64,000 bases of DNA from Hibiscus mutabilis (taxonomy: Eukaryota; Streptophyta; Magnoliopsida; Malvales; Malvaceae): the NCBI GenBank assembly GCA_019671005.1, contig CM033726.1, positions 23,731,962 through 23,795,961 of the forward strand. Reading direction: 5' to 3'. Both the position numbers and the translations under genes were made by a program. Shown in pieces: positions 32,201 to 44,349 of the stretch (positions are counted from its first letter, which is position 1; every line of letters starts with the position of its first letter). The notes beneath the pieces were generated by a model. The model saw only the letters and a list, made by a program, of their open reading frames with translations. It was not told the DNA's origin and did no database searches.

Positions 32201-32894
32201 TCAACAACTTGAGAATTTTAGTAAAGAACCTTTCATTAGAGGAGAAGAACGAACCTTACCTGTAATGGACGCTTTCTCCTTTACTTGACTGATTTTACAT
32301 GTGAAAACAAAGTTAAAACAATAAGGTTTTGTTTAGAAACCATTAAGAATCCATTAGAAATAAAAAGATTTAAGAAAAAGAAGATTTACCTGATGATTTA
32401 AAAGAAGAAAATAGTGTTTGGCTGGAGAGATTTTGAGAGAAAATGTTTTTGAGAAAGTTAGTTACGTGACTTTTGTTTTAAAAGAAATAATTATTAATTA
32501 ATTCTCCCTAACCTATTTTATTTTCCAAAACACTTTTAAAATAGCCAATTAAAGAATAAAGTCTGAAATTAGACTTTTGGGCAATTAGCTCCTTAAATAT
32601 TCAAAGTTTTAACCCTTTACAAAACAGTCACTAAAAACAGTTTTCAAAGTTTGCATTTTGGTCACTAGTCCAAAATGTCTAATTTCCAAAGCTCATTTTC
32701 CAAAATTGATTTCACCACAATCATATATATATATATATATTAAATAATGATTTTAGAACATTTTTCCATATTTTTATCACCTTCAAAAATATTTAATCTA
32801 ATTTAATCCTGAAACTGAGTTGAATCTCTAATACCGGTTCACCGAACCCTTAGAACGAACCCTAAAACATCTATACCAACACCGGGGCGTTATA
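29251..32894 (-). mobile_element. family X solo LTR, minus strand
   Basis: A 3,644-bp unit beginning (minus strand) TATAACGCCCCGG and ending GAGGGGGTTATA. It is flanked by GCAGC (29,246-29,250) and GCAGG (32,895-32,899), a likely 5-bp target duplication with one change. The same unit, with TGTAACGCCCC at its start, occurs at 51,080-58,718, and a part occurs at 44,690-46,165. The ends and absence of internal domains suggest a solo LTR of a gypsy-like element. It contains repeated GCCTAGTTAAACCGC motifs (30,960-31,150) and a paired-dyad array (29,677-29,937). No gene inside. Confidence 0.75.
29677..29937. repeat. paired GTAYCGRTAC dyads in family X copy 1
   Basis: Dyad starts at 29,677/29,697, 29,750/29,770, 29,803/29,823, 29,856/29,876 and 29,908/29,928. 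All five pairs are exactly 20 bp apart, and the last four pairs recur every 52-53 bp. Most sites read GTATCGATAC or GTATCAATAC; one is GTATCGATAT. Spacers differ in the first pairs and share GGTCTCACGC or close variants in the later ones. Confidence 0.9.
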
Positions 32895-32937
32895 GCAGGA
32901 ATTTGGGAATCAGTGGAAAGTTTGAAAACCTGTTATC

Positions 32938-34136
32938 ATGGATGAAGATATGGAAATAATTGAACAAAGAATGGATAACCAAGCATCGGCAAAATGCGAA
33001 GAACCATACTGCTACACCATGTTTGACAATTTATCCCAGGGCATCTAAGCAGAATGCAAGGATAGGTTATGTGAAGCCTATCATCCTATGACTAAGACTT
33101 GAGCAGTTGAAATATAGATATGCAAGACTTGAGGAGGAGATCAAGGCAGGAAAGGCGACGATAATCTCAAATTTGATGCCAGAGAATTCTGCTTAATTGA
33201 TTTGGTTATTCTGCCTGAGTTCAAGGTTATTAACTTTGAGAAATATGATGGCTCTAGCAGTCCTAAAATCCACTTGGAAATATTCTATAGAAAAATGGAA
33301 GGACATTTGGATGATGATAAATTGTTGTTCCACTATTTCCATGATAGCCTGGTTGGACCTGCTTTAGTGTGGTATAATAGATTAAGTCGAGAACATATTT
33401 GATCATGGGTTGATTTGGCCAAAGCATTTTTAGGGCAATACAAGTATGTTATAGACCTGGCTCCAGATCGCCAGCTTCTTCAGAGCATGAGTATGAAAGT
33501 TAATGAAAGTTTTAAAGATTATGCATTGAGGTGGCGAGGATTAGCAGCCTAAGTACATCCTTCCATGATAGAGGAAGAAATATCTTTCATGTTTCATCAA
33601 ACTCTTACATCCCCTTTCTTTGAGAGAATGCTTGTAAATTCACGGGGCAATTTTAGAGACCTCATGGTGATTGGAGAAGCAATAGAAATGGTGTTCCGAC
33701 AAGGGAAATTGGAACTAGATTTGAAAACCATGCTAATTAGAAAGTGAAGAAAGAGAAAGAGGTGAATGAATGTAATGTTCAAAGCTCCCAGAGCCGTAAG
33801 AGAAAAAGGCCAGCTGATTCATCAGAACTGCCACAAAAAATTCCTCAACCAAGTGCAAATTTAGAGAGATTTGGATTATCAATTTTAGACTTATTTCCTT
33901 ACCATGTTGAAGGTCAATGTCTCACTCCTAGGCAAATAAAGATAGTGCCAAATCCATCCACCCATAGCTGTGATCTAGATAATGTTTGTGACTTTCACAT
34001 GGGGGCACCAAGACATGCTACCAAGAAGTGTAGGCCTTTAATGGAAGAAATCACAAAGCTAGTTACTAATGAAATCTTGACACAAGAGCTAGTTCAACAA
34101 TGGGAGACAAAAGGAAAAGAGCAAGCAACTGATTAA
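32938..34136 (+). pseudogene. Tat gag (capsid domain and C-terminus)
   Basis: From ATG 32,938 the frame runs, through several stops, to about 33,746 and then shifts to the frame of 33,744-34,136. The capsid domain is clear: LPEFKVINFEKYDGSSSPKIHLEIF, LLFHYFHDSLVGPALVWYNRLS, LAKAFLGQYKYV, LAPDRQLLQSM and ESFKDYALRWR, all matching Tat/Ogre gag. The C-terminal part ends with a CDFHMGAPRHATKKC variant zinc motif. It would build the particle. Stops (for example at 33,046, 33,400 and 33,550) make it inactive. Protease and pol do not follow. Confidence 0.85.
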
Positions 34137-35836
34137 AGAAAAAAGGAAACTCATAGACATGATAGCATAAACAAGATGGGGCATGTCTTTGTGATGGTAA
34201 AGGAAATGAACGAAGAGTTGCTGATAGAATTGTAGTGGTTGAAATTCACTCAAGTTTTCCTTAAATAAAGATTGACAGTTGGACCATAGGAGATCTGTCT
34301 GTAGTTTTAGGACCGTTACAGAGTAATACCTTGAGCTATCCCAATCACTTTTGCCTGTGAGCATTGAGGGTCCTTTGTAAGGGAGGCTTTTTTGGTTTAT
34401 TTGTTTACAATGCTTGTTTCCTATACAACTTTTCATAAATGGAAAACATTTTACATGATTTGATTCTTTTAATATTTCAATTATTCTTTGTCATGGGTTA
34501 GTTTTTTTTCTCCCATACATATATGTATATATCTTCACTATCATTTTCTATCAGGTCCTTGAATATTAACTGCAAGAGTGACCATGAATTAAGTTCAGAG
34601 ATCAACTTCAAAAATGTGGCTCTCTTTTGATTTACTAGGCCAATGGGAAGACATTAATGAGTGTTCAGGTATTATGAGAAAATCCCAAATACAAACCCTG
34701 AGTGAATTTTCCTCTGAGGCATTGTTAACTAAGGTCCTTGAATAAAGTGATAACCCTAAACATCTACCACCTGAAGACTGTTTTTCTTCAAAAATATTCG
34801 TATATGGAAGGACATTTGGCATTCCTTCATCTCCCTTCACAAAGAAAGAAGAAATTATTCGGATAAAGGAGTGCAGAAATAAGATTTCACTTGGAAGAGA
34901 TGAACTTTGGTTTCATCGCCGTTAAACACTTATTTAAGCTTATATATCATTTCTTTTGTAACCGTGAGCCATAGCCTACATTAAACCCTCAAAATACCAT
35001 TTTGATCACATGTGGGTATTGGAGTGAGAAGATTTTGTCTTTAGAACACATCCCGCTTATCAGGGCTAACCTTTCTTTAAAGATTTCTAGACTTCTAATG
35101 CCTGATTGAGATCAGGAAAGAGGGAAGGATTGGGTATGGTGAGTTAGTGAGGAAAAGAGTGCCACTTAAATGGGATAGAATTAGGCATATAAGAAATGTT
35201 TCTCTCGAAAGTTTAATAATTTGGAAGGGGTTATATTTGAGTTGATCTTTGCCAATTTGGTTCAAAGGCTCTATTGCACTTGATATTTGAGGGCCTAATT
35301 TTGGTTTTGTTTTCTCATATTTGCCATGACTTATCAAATTATTATATTCTCTTAAAATTAGAAAAATAATACTTTGAGCCTTTCATTTATTGTTTCAACA
35401 AGAATCTTGCAGATAAATCAATTAGATACAAGAAAAGCAAACGATTTCATGGGTATTCGTATGATGTACTAACCCTTTAAGTGTAGGCAGAACATGAGGT
35501 AGCCTCAGTACCTGTTTAATGATGAAAAGTATGTCGAGAAAAAGGACAATTGTGAGTGTCAGAAACATTTAAACAAAAGCTGCAAGAAAGCGACACAAAT
35601 AATTTTGGGGCAAAGAGAGAATATGGACTATCTTTAGGGGCAAAGGCTACAGCAAGATCAAGCCGTTAAAAGGTCATTACTTCTGAGGCATTGCAGGATG
35701 AGAAAGATTTGTTTCCAAAAATGAAAAGATGAGGTGAATGTTAGAGTGAACGAAGATGATAGTTGAATTCAAGAGTAGGTCAATGCTACAAAGAACATTA
35801 CAGAAGAATATGTTGCATGCCAGTGAATAGAGTCTG
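34137..35836 (+). other. Tat internal region without recognisable pol
   Basis: No catalytic motif of protease, RT, RNase H or integrase appears in any frame. Frames are short and stop-rich. The region could be a decayed pol start or a non-coding spacer of a gag-only element. Confidence 0.5.
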
Positions 35837-36870
35837 TGTAACACCCCAATTTAAAAATCCCCAATTTATAAATCCCTAATTTCTAAACCCTAATTTTTGG
35901 GAATGCAAAATAGATATCCTAATTGAAATTCAATGACCAAATTGGAAAATTTCAAACTTCTGTGGCCAATCTGTTAAGCAGGTGGAAGTTGGGGCCCTTA
36001 AGATGTAATTTACCCAAATTTATAGGCTTTACCCTATTTTTATTCTGTTGGCCAACTCTTCATATCTCATTTGAGATATTGGTAGCCACCCTTCCCTTTC
36101 TCTCTCCCTCAATCTCTCCCTCAACCCCCTTCTCGCAAATAGCTTCCCTACCCCTTATTTTTTCGATTTCGCTCCGATAAGGCTCCTATCGTCATCCGTT
36201 TGATGAACCAAACCCTTCAATCTTCTTCCCACTCCATTTCGTCTGAAGCCTATCAAGTATCGCCTCTAAGTCGCCGGCCGTTGCTCGAGAACCAATGAGG
36301 AGCTACCCGAAAACCCTTGCGCCGCCGTCCTCGCACCCTCTTGCTTGTCGTCTTGGGTAAGTCCTGTTTTGGTTCTTCTGTATGTGGGTGGTTGGTTTCG
36401 AAACGTTGGGATTTTATGCGGTTAGAATGTGACCAGGGAGCACTTGAGTGGGTAACCGTGAGCCGCCGCCGCCGTTTCTACTTTTGGCCGCCACCGTCTA
36501 TAGGTGTAAACCCTAGCCGCCAAGGGTGTTACAAGAACCATAGTTGCTGGTTGTTGCAACAATGGGTATACGGGACAGAGTGTGTGAGGGTGAAGTTGGG
36601 TTAGGCCCACTTTGGCTTTTGAGCATTTGTGAGAGAGGCCGAACTGGGCCGATTCTGGGAAGCCCAGATTTGAGTGAACTGGACCAAGGGAGCCAAACCA
36701 GACCAATGACCCGAACTGGGTTATACCTAGACCGTTCAGATCAAACCAAGCTGGTTGGACTGAGTAAATCGACCAAACTGAACCGAACTAGTTAGATCGA
36801 GTCAACCCGACCCGTTGACCAACTGACGTTAGCATTGACTTTTTGGCTGACGTTAGCGTTGAGACATAGC
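35837..36870 (+). repeat. 5' part of an unrelated gypsy-type LTR
   Basis: Begins TGTAACACCCCAATTT, the usual opening of plant chromovirus LTRs, and contains a GC-richer segment with GAACTGG/GACCGAAC-type repeats (36,650-36,830). No partner LTR, primer site or clear end is seen, so the right border is a guess. The frame 36,317-36,604 has no homology I recognise and is left out as a gene. Confidence 0.45.
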
Positions 36871-38798
36871 AAGAGTGGTTTTCCAAGAAAGGACTTATCA
36901 CTTATCACCAGTACTCGAGCTTTGAGAAATGCATGGTGAGATACAGCAAGAGAAAGGTTTATGTGATGAATCCATGAAAAGGCAAGTATGAGTTCCATTA
37001 GAATTGAATAAGTCTTATTTGGAACAAAGGAAAAACATCATTGTAAAGAAAGAAGAAAAGAATAAAACAAGGTGAAAATCCACAAGGGCACTTCAAAAAA
37101 AGAGAAAGATAGAAAAAAGAAAAAAAGAAAGAAAGAAGAGAAAAAACAAAGAAAAAAGAAAAGAAAGAAGAAAAAGAAAGACGGAAAATAAAAAGAATAA
37201 AAGAAAGAGAAAAGGAAGAAAAAGAGAGAAAAAAGTAATAATATGAGAAAAAGAAAAGATAAGAAAAAAAGGAAAAAGAGAGAAATAATGAACTACTGAA
37301 TAAATAAATCTTAGAGCACCCCGATTGAGCTGAAGGGGGTGACAAATCTAATAAGGAGCTATGCTCCACTTGTCTAATACCCTGGCATCAGAGATGTATC
37401 TTTGAATATATGTGTATAATAATAATATAATAATAATGGCTACTTACAATCAGAAGCACACACATGCACTTATAAAATTTTATTCTTAGAATGATATTTT
37501 TGCACTCTATTGGTTAAACAAGTCCGGGAAGCTTGAATACATTTACGAATGAAAAAGAATGAAGAGAACAAAAAAGGACTTGTTTCTGTTTAGATCGAGC
37601 AATGCGGTAATCATAGGGTGTGAACTGAGTGATCGGGAAGAAATTTCATAACTTCAAATATCATCACTACATTCACAAGATATGCTAATCACGAGAGGGT
37701 TGAATCTAAGACGTTCTTGCACTTGATATCCAGGGCATCATATTCTGTTTTTTTTCTTTATATTAAGAATCTGATTTTCCAGGTCTTGTAAGGTATCATT
37801 CATTGAAATGCTGATCAACAAACTGGTAGTTTTACAAACAAAATGATTTCCTTGTATTGCTTCGAAGATAAATTTCAAAGAGCAAGGTTATGGATACAAA
37901 TGATCCACCTAATATGGTAAAGATATGGTTGAGTATGAGGCATTCATCTGTAATCGGCAACCTTCTGTTCAAGAAGAGGAATAACCTATCAGGGGACATG
38001 GTAAGGATAATGACAAAATTGTATATATTAGATGATTCAGGGACCTAAAGCAAGTTTCTGAGTTTTGGTTGGTTTTGAAATTAAAGAATGAAAATGGAGA
38101 AAGTTCAAGGTCTTGAAGAAAGTTCGGGAGTTGAAGCATTTGGTTGCCCTAAATGATGAAGGAGGGGAAAATTCTATATGAGGGAGCAAGAAATAAAGAG
38201 ATTAGTGGGGCATCATTGACCATGATCAACGTGATTTTTTTGGACATAAGAGTTCAGATCATAATAGACAAGAGGGGATGTAGAGCCCGAAAGAATTTGA
38301 TTACTCAAGAAGTCTAAAGTCTGCTTAAGAAGAACAAGAGCTCAACAATAATTTTCTGGGGCAAATTTTGTTAGGGCATGTAAACAATAAGAGCTTCAGA
38401 CAAAACTCAAGAAGATCAAGCTAAGCAAGATTTGAGAAGAACAATCTAAAGAGATGAGATACCACATCAACAGAAGTAGAAAATTCAACGGAGAAGCAAA
38501 GATGATCAGAACCCATTCAATTGGTTCTTAATTGTCACAATTCATGCATCGTGTATAGTTAGGCATCCATATGATAAGAGCATGCTAATTTATACATTCA
38601 AAGCATTTTTGCATATTTTGGCGGGAATTTACTAGATCAGCAAAGAACAAGCAAATATTTCAATCTACAACTTTGAGATTGGAGAAGTAGATCTAGCAAA
38701 GACTAGCAAAGATTTCAATCAGATTTTTGTAAAGAAAAGATATCAACCCGTGACTTCCTTTTGAAGAATCGAATTTTAGCAAAGATTTTCTTATTGTC
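36871..38798 (+). other. Tat internal spacer
   Basis: No coding frame is supported. It includes the purine tract at 37,030-37,290 and AT-rich unique-looking sequence. Confidence 0.4.
37030..37290 (+). repeat. 260-bp nearly pure A/G tract
   Basis: Almost every base on the plus strand is A or G, in AAAGAAAG/AAAAAGAG words, with very few pyrimidines. The complementary strand gives a false Ser/Phe-rich frame. Long homopurine tracts can form triplex DNA, and they occur in retrotransposon 3' regions near polypurine tracts. Confidence 0.8.
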
Positions 38799-39388
38799 AC
38801 AAGACAGAAAGTGTAGTACAATTCTAAAACCTTCGTGTCACCAGTAAGTCCTTCGGGAATGACGTTAAGTTCTTCAGGCAATCACCTTTGGGAGTGTTTT
38901 GATTATTTGCACAAGACAAAAAGTGCATTACAATCCTAAAACCTTTGGTTCATTAGTAAGTCCTTTGGGCATGATGTTAAGTCCTTCGGGCCATCACCTT
39001 CGGAAGTGATGAGAACATTTGGTTTTCTATACAAGACAAAAAGTGCATTACAATCCTAAAACCTTCGATTCATCAATAAGTCATTCGGTATGATGTTAAG
39101 TCCTTCGGGCCATCACCTTCGGGAGTGGTGAGAACATTTGATTGTTTGCACAAGATAGAAAGTGCATTTCAATCCTAAAACCTTTGGGTCATCAATAAGT
39201 CCTTCGGGTATGATGTTAAGTTTTTCGGTCCATCACCTTCGGGAGTGATGAGAACATTTGATTATCCATACAAGACAGAAAGTGTTGTACAATTCTAAAA
39301 CCTTTGGATCATCAATAAGTCCTTCGGGCATGATGTTAAGTCCTTCAAGCTGACACTTTCGAAAATGATGAGAACTTTTTGAATGTTG
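38799..39388 (+). repeat. five tandem copies of a ~120-bp unit
   Basis: Units start with ACAAGACARAAAGTG at 38,799, 38,911, 39,031, 39,150 and 39,270 (periods 112, 120, 119, 120). Each carries CCTAAAACCTT, AAGTCCTTCGGG, GATGTTAAGT and CATCACCTTCGGGAGTG. They lie upstream of the 3' LTR, where Tat/Ogre elements are known to carry variable tandem repeats that sometimes seed satellite DNA. Confidence 0.9.
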
Positions 39389-39799
39389 TTACAACAAGAC
39401 AATGGGGGCATGGTATCGACAAAGATTTTAACATTTTAGGTCATCAATTTCAAGAAAAAAAGAAGTTCAAGTTACCAGGTTGTAAAGCAAGATAGATCAA
39501 CTCTGGGCTCAAATGAGGAAGATTTACAATTTAATTGGTCAAAAGTTTCAGCGTTTCTCATTGAAGCATTAAAGTTTCTTAATGATTTACCCAAATTGTA
39601 CAATTACCTTACAATTAATATTAAAAGATCAATGATAGATTCAACTTTTCGCAGGTCACATATGTTTCAAGTATAGAAGGAGATCGATCAACAGAGGAAG
39701 AGAAACAAAAGATCTCATGCGAGCTTCAAACTGAAAGATCGAGAACCTTAGGCAAAAAAAATAGTTCAGTTTTCCTCTAGAGGAGAAGGTGAACCAATA

Positions 39800-40140
39800 T
39801 TTCTAGCAAAGAAGAAGAGCTCATAATGAGAAAAGTTTTCACAAAAAAGAATATAGAGCTCTCAGGGAAAAGAGTTTGCTCAACAAAGAATATAGAGTTC
39901 CTAATTAGAAGAACTCGCCTAGCAAAGAAAGATGAGTTCCTAATAAGAAGAACTCACTTGTTCATCACCTTTACAGAGAGGTGGATCAACATTTCCAACA
40001 AAGAATGAGAAGTTCCTAATGAGAAGAACTCGCTTGTTCAACACCAGTGCAGAGAGGTGGATTAACATTTTAGAAGAATGAAAAGTGTAATTGTTTCGGG
40101 CTTCATCGCATTTTAGAAGAACAAATAGTTTAACTTTTTC
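39800..40140 (+). repeat. degenerate short tandem repeats near the Tat 3' LTR
   Basis: Words such as GAGTTCCTAAT, AGAAGAACTCGC and CAGAGAGGTGGAT recur several times at 30-95 bp distances. The short frames here are translations of this repeat. Confidence 0.65.
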
Positions 40141-40250
40141 AAACTTCGCCAACATAAGAAGAACTTGCAGATCAGAGCAACAATCAGTAGGATCGGACAA
40201 AATTCATGTCTTTTTAGTCTTTTCCCAATTCCCATTCCACACCAATAAGC

Positions 40251-40259
40251 AAAGAAGGG
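40251..40259 (+). other. Tat element polypurine tract
   Basis: AAAGAAGGG four bases before the 3' LTR at 40,264. Confidence 0.6.
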
Positions 40260-40263
40260 CAAT

Positions 40264-42288
40264 TGTAATACCCAGGGTATATATAAGTATATATAGTATT
40301 TTCTCTTAAATAGTAAGCAAATAAATATGAAACCAAAAAAGTAATAAATAGTCTAAATATCCATTCTATATAAAAAGCCCAAAACAAGGCCCAAAACTTA
40401 ACCATTACAACCTATTGATAGTTGTTCCCTACTCAAACCAGCCAAACAAATACACTTTTATTAAAAAATTTAATATTCCCACCCAAAATATGATATGTGG
40501 CAACCTTTCATTAGCTCAAAATGATGTCGCACAGATCTGTGTTTCTCTTTCTTTAGTTGGTGCCAGTTAGACTGGATGACATCAACCATGACATCATCAT
40601 CTGGTCAACCTGTAAATAAGAGGAAAGAGAAAGTGTTAGATTTTAATGATCATCATTATTACACTCATAATTACCATATTAAACAGATAATAAAGAGGAG
40701 AGAGAAAAGGGCAGTTACCAAAATTAGAAGAGGTCACCGAAAAAGGCGAACAATTGCTGAAAAATTTGCCAGAAAAGGAAATCAAAATGTCAAAGAGCCT
40801 TCGTTACAAAGGTACGTTATTTCTTTTTTGTTTCCCTGCAAAAGAAACAATACAAGAGTTAGTAAAATTCCAGATCTAAAATTTTAGAAAAAAAGAGCTT
40901 TTGTGAGTTTTCTTATCCTTTTGGTTTGATACGGTGTCTGGAAGTTGAAGCACGGTAGTCAAAATCCTTGCATGTTGCTGGAGAGGCTGTCGGAGTTGAA
41001 AATAAATTAGTTTGGGTAGTCTAGGTGGGCAACATGGGAAGATCCTCTTGGATCCGGGTTAGATCTAAGACATAAATAAAGATATAAAGAATTTGAAAGT
41101 AAATATGAAAGATTTTGTGGATTTTGGAATGAATGGATCGGAAAGAACAAGAAAATGTTGAAGTTTCGTGTTTATTTTGGATTGAATGCAAGGAAATAGG
41201 GAAGGACAAGATATTTTTTTAGTTTTTAGTGTGTTTGATTTATAAAAACATGAAATCAAATTTTATTTTGTGTTTTTATAGATCTAACGCTAGTTTTGGT
41301 TAGGAACGAGGTTGAATTTTATAAAGAACATTACATTTTGATCCAATTCGGATCATTTGCTGGGCAGTTGGGTTGTTTGTAGAGAGGTGATGAGAATCAG
41401 AGGAAATGATGAGTGGAGGGAGAAAGTATTAGGAAAAATGAAAAAAAGAGGCCAAAATTTGGGTTTAGGGGATTTATATAGGTGAACTCGCGGATCGACC
41501 CAAATCCAGGACATGATCTGCGCCTTAGTATTCTGGATCTTGTACTTTGGCTCTTCAATTTTAATAAATCTCAATTTTGCCCTTTTTTATGCTTTTAAGT
41601 TCAAATTTGTTCAATTTAATCCTTTACAATTTTAATTAAATTCAAATAAATTATTATTTAATTAATGCATGTTTTAATTAAATCATATAGTATAATTTCT
41701 AGATAATTAAAAACATTTAGATTTAGTTATTAGATAAGAGCCTTAGTTTGAGGATCTTATTAGGCCATTAATAATTTGATTAGGTAGATGACTATAGAAA
41801 ATTAATTTGTATTTAGTGGGAAACTTTGAAGTCCTAATTTGAATGGTGTCCCAATGTAATGGGGTGTTGTTCAAGATTGGCTTTTAAGTAGAAAACTCAA
41901 TATACATTAAAACCCATAGAAAATTGATAAATGAACTAGATTAATTAATTAAAGCCTTAAATAGGATTAGAACTTAAATAATTAGTTTAATTAAATGAGT
42001 AAGGAGTATTATCTATAATTTTGGGGTTTAAACATGGGTGATGCTCAAGCAATTGGGTGTTATCACATGTAAGACTTTAAATTAAATAATATTCATAGAT
42101 TTAATAAATACACAACTTAATTAGTACTTTTTAGATTAGTACTCAAAATTAACAAGACAATAATTAATCATGCATATAAAACGTTTTATATTAGAAATGT
42201 ATTTTTGGAATATGAATAGAGGTACCCTAAGTGTATAGGTGTGTTTCCATTTCATGTTTGATTCAAAAATGTATTTCCATATAAAAGA
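40264..42288 (+). repeat. Tat element 3' LTR, truncated
   Basis: Starts TGTAATACCCAGGG and aligns with 24,725-27,127 (without the MITE). Similarity stops at about 42,288, in ATATAAAAG; the final ~330 bp present in the 5' LTR are missing and unrelated coding-like sequence follows. Confidence 0.8.
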
Positions 42289-42314
42289 AAAAGAGGAGCA
42301 AAGTAACCGAGGAG

Positions 42315-43411
42315 ATGTTGATACCTACGATGGGAGAACAGGCGAAGGCGTCTGTGATCCCAAATTCGACCATGATTAAAAAGAGATCGACATTTGGGAT
42401 TGTGACATCATTTGGGGGCGTTAAGGCATTCGCTATTACTGTTCTAGTTGCCCCAACTTTTGACCTAGTTATCCGATTAGTTGGAGATAATGATGCTTTA
42501 AATGCTTCACCGTTTGTCCCAGGTACATACATATGCGTGGTAATCATTTTCGTTTGTTTGTTCAAGAAGGTGTTTAATATTTTCTTATTTTGCAGCAGAG
42601 GTTCTAGTGGTGCAGCCTTCGGGGCTGGGAAGATAACATTGTAGTTCTACCCTTTAACTTCCATGGGGCTCATTATGCCGAATCTACTCAATTGGCCGCC
42701 CAATTTTAAGCCTCCTTTCGTGAGGCGAACATGGAGATTCACTCAGTCTTCTCCGATGTTGGGGTTTATGCTCGTCAGCAAGAAGAGTTAGCTGCCAAGG
42801 AAAATGGGCTTTCCAAGTCTAATGACAAGATTGCTTCAATGGCCAAGAAAATAAAGGTCATGAGACAGGAGCTGGCAAGAGCTATAGACAACCAGAGAGG
42901 GGCTGAGATACGAGCTGCTACTTAGTAAGCAAAGTATGTGGCTGCCCAATCAGATGCGCATAGGCAAACGGAGATTGCCATGAAGGTAGCTATGGTGGCG
43001 GATGAGGGGAAAGAGGAGGTGGCCCAAGTTCATAAGGAAAAATTGAAGTTGGGGGAGGCCTTGTAGAAGGAGAATGAAGAGCTAAATGGGACCTTAGAGA
43101 AAGGGTTCAACAGCTTGGTGAGGAGCTGGAGAAGGAAAGGGCTGCTCAGCAGGTGGAGAGGATTGCGAGGCTTAACACGGAGAAGCTGTTGGCAAAGTAT
43201 GATGGTTATGCAAACATGTGCGAACGCAGCCTCATGCTTGTTGTCCAAGTGGTTGTGAGGTCACTGAATTTGAGCAAATGTGACCTCAACTGCTGTTGGG
43301 AAATGGGGGAGAAGGTATATTTTGATATCTACAACCTTTCAGGTGAGTCTTGGGAGGATGGTCACGAGGGATATTGCCCTATGTCTAAGGAGAAACGAGT
43401 GATGAGCCTTT
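42315..43411 (+). pseudogene. unidentified coiled-coil coding remnant with a probable intron
   Basis: The frame 42,315-42,520 (MLIPTMGEQAKASVIPNS...ALNASPFVPG) meets GTACAT; a pyrimidine-rich stretch then ends TTGCAG at about 42,596, consistent with an intron. From 42,731 (MEIHSVFSDVGVYARQQEELAAKENG...) a strongly charged, Leu-spaced region predicts a coiled coil, broken by stops at 42,923 and 43,063. A further frame ends at 43,411 after NMCERSLMLVVQVVVRSLNL. I do not recognise the family. The bias toward Glu/Lys/Ala and the repeat-rich surroundings suggest a gag-like or other transposon-borne ORF rather than a host gene. Confidence 0.45.
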
Positions 43412-44349
43412 GACTCCTGCTCTCGAGGTCCTAAGCGTTGAGCCAAAGGGTTTCTTAGAAGCTAAACCCCAAGATCCTTAAGAGGATGGTCGTAAAGAAG
43501 CTTCAGATAATGAAGTTGGAAAACCCTAATAGCTACAATAGGGGATTCTCTAAAAGTTATAACGAGGGATCTCCTAGAGGTCGAGACAAGATATCTCCCA
43601 ACGATTTAACCCTTGTATAATAGCTTAGGGTTTTTATGATCTTTTGATATATTAATGAAGTTTCCAATTGATCATACATGTTTCGTGTTTCATTCTATCA
43701 AATTTGGGTGTGTGTCGAGCTGAGTTATTCGTTTGTCTGCAAGACGATGTTGTGAATGTTCGTATCTTTCTCTAAAGATGGACATGTTTTGTTCTCAACC
43801 TGACGAGAGTTATTTTTGTATATTTTGAGTGGTGATGATAAATAGAGTGAGAATAACTTACGTTACTTTTTGAAATTATCCCAACCTTTTGGGGTAGTTG
43901 GTTGTGTGTTGAGCGGAAATAGCTCAAAGTAGTCATATGGGGCTGGGATGTTTTGTGTTTAGACCTTTTGAAAGTTATCTCATGCCCTTGGAGAGTCAAT
44001 TGTGAGCTGGGCGGAGGTATTTCATCACTCTTGGGGGAATAATCATAAATTAAGTGGGGGCGTCTTCGTACTCTTGAAGATATGTGTGCGTTTTGAGTGA
44101 AAGCATTTCAACACTCTTGGAGAAGTAATTATAAATTGAGTGGAGGCATCCCCATACAGAGGCATCTCATACCATTGGAGTTACAACCGTAAGTGGGGTT
44201 AAGGCATCTCATCACTCTTGAAGAAACAAGAGCTAGTGAGTAGAGATATCTCGACAATCTTTTAGAAACAAGCACAAAATGAGTGGAGGCATCTCTTAGA
44301 TCTTGGAGTATCACTCTTAAGTAGAGCGTAGGCATCTCATCATTGGAAG
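43412..44349 (+). other. downstream region with repeated GGCATCTC motif
   Basis: From about 43,990 words like GAGTGGAGGCATC and CATCACTCTTG recur every 40-60 bp with much decay. No gene. It probably belongs to the same unidentified element as 42,315-43,411. Confidence 0.45.

Larger units (their letters stand above)
24725..42288 (+). mobile_element. Tat/Ogre-type gypsy element, gag only, nested insertions, 3' LTR truncated
   Basis: The 24,725-27,459 and 40,264-42,288 blocks match as LTRs. The first is followed by a TGGCGAC-type primer site, as in Tat/Ogre elements, and the second is preceded by a polypurine tract. Inside lie gag remnants (28,012-29,030 and 32,938-34,136), a family X solo LTR (29,251-32,894), the start of another LTR (35,837), a purine-only tract and tandem repeats. 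No RT, RNase H or integrase motif was found, so the element was non-autonomous or has lost pol. The 3' LTR lacks its last ~330 bp. No target duplication can be checked. Confidence 0.8.

Noticed and set aside
36317..36604. 95-codon GC-richer frame as a possible small gene
   Set aside because: Inside an LTR fragment, no homology, no intron structure, and overlapping frames on the other strand are equally long.
36998..37369. 123-residue Ser/Phe-rich minus-strand frame
   Set aside because: Direct translation of the purine tract; low complexity only.
38799..39388. CRISPR-like array
   Set aside because: Units are ~120-bp adjacent tandem copies without unique spacers, in a plant retrotransposon.
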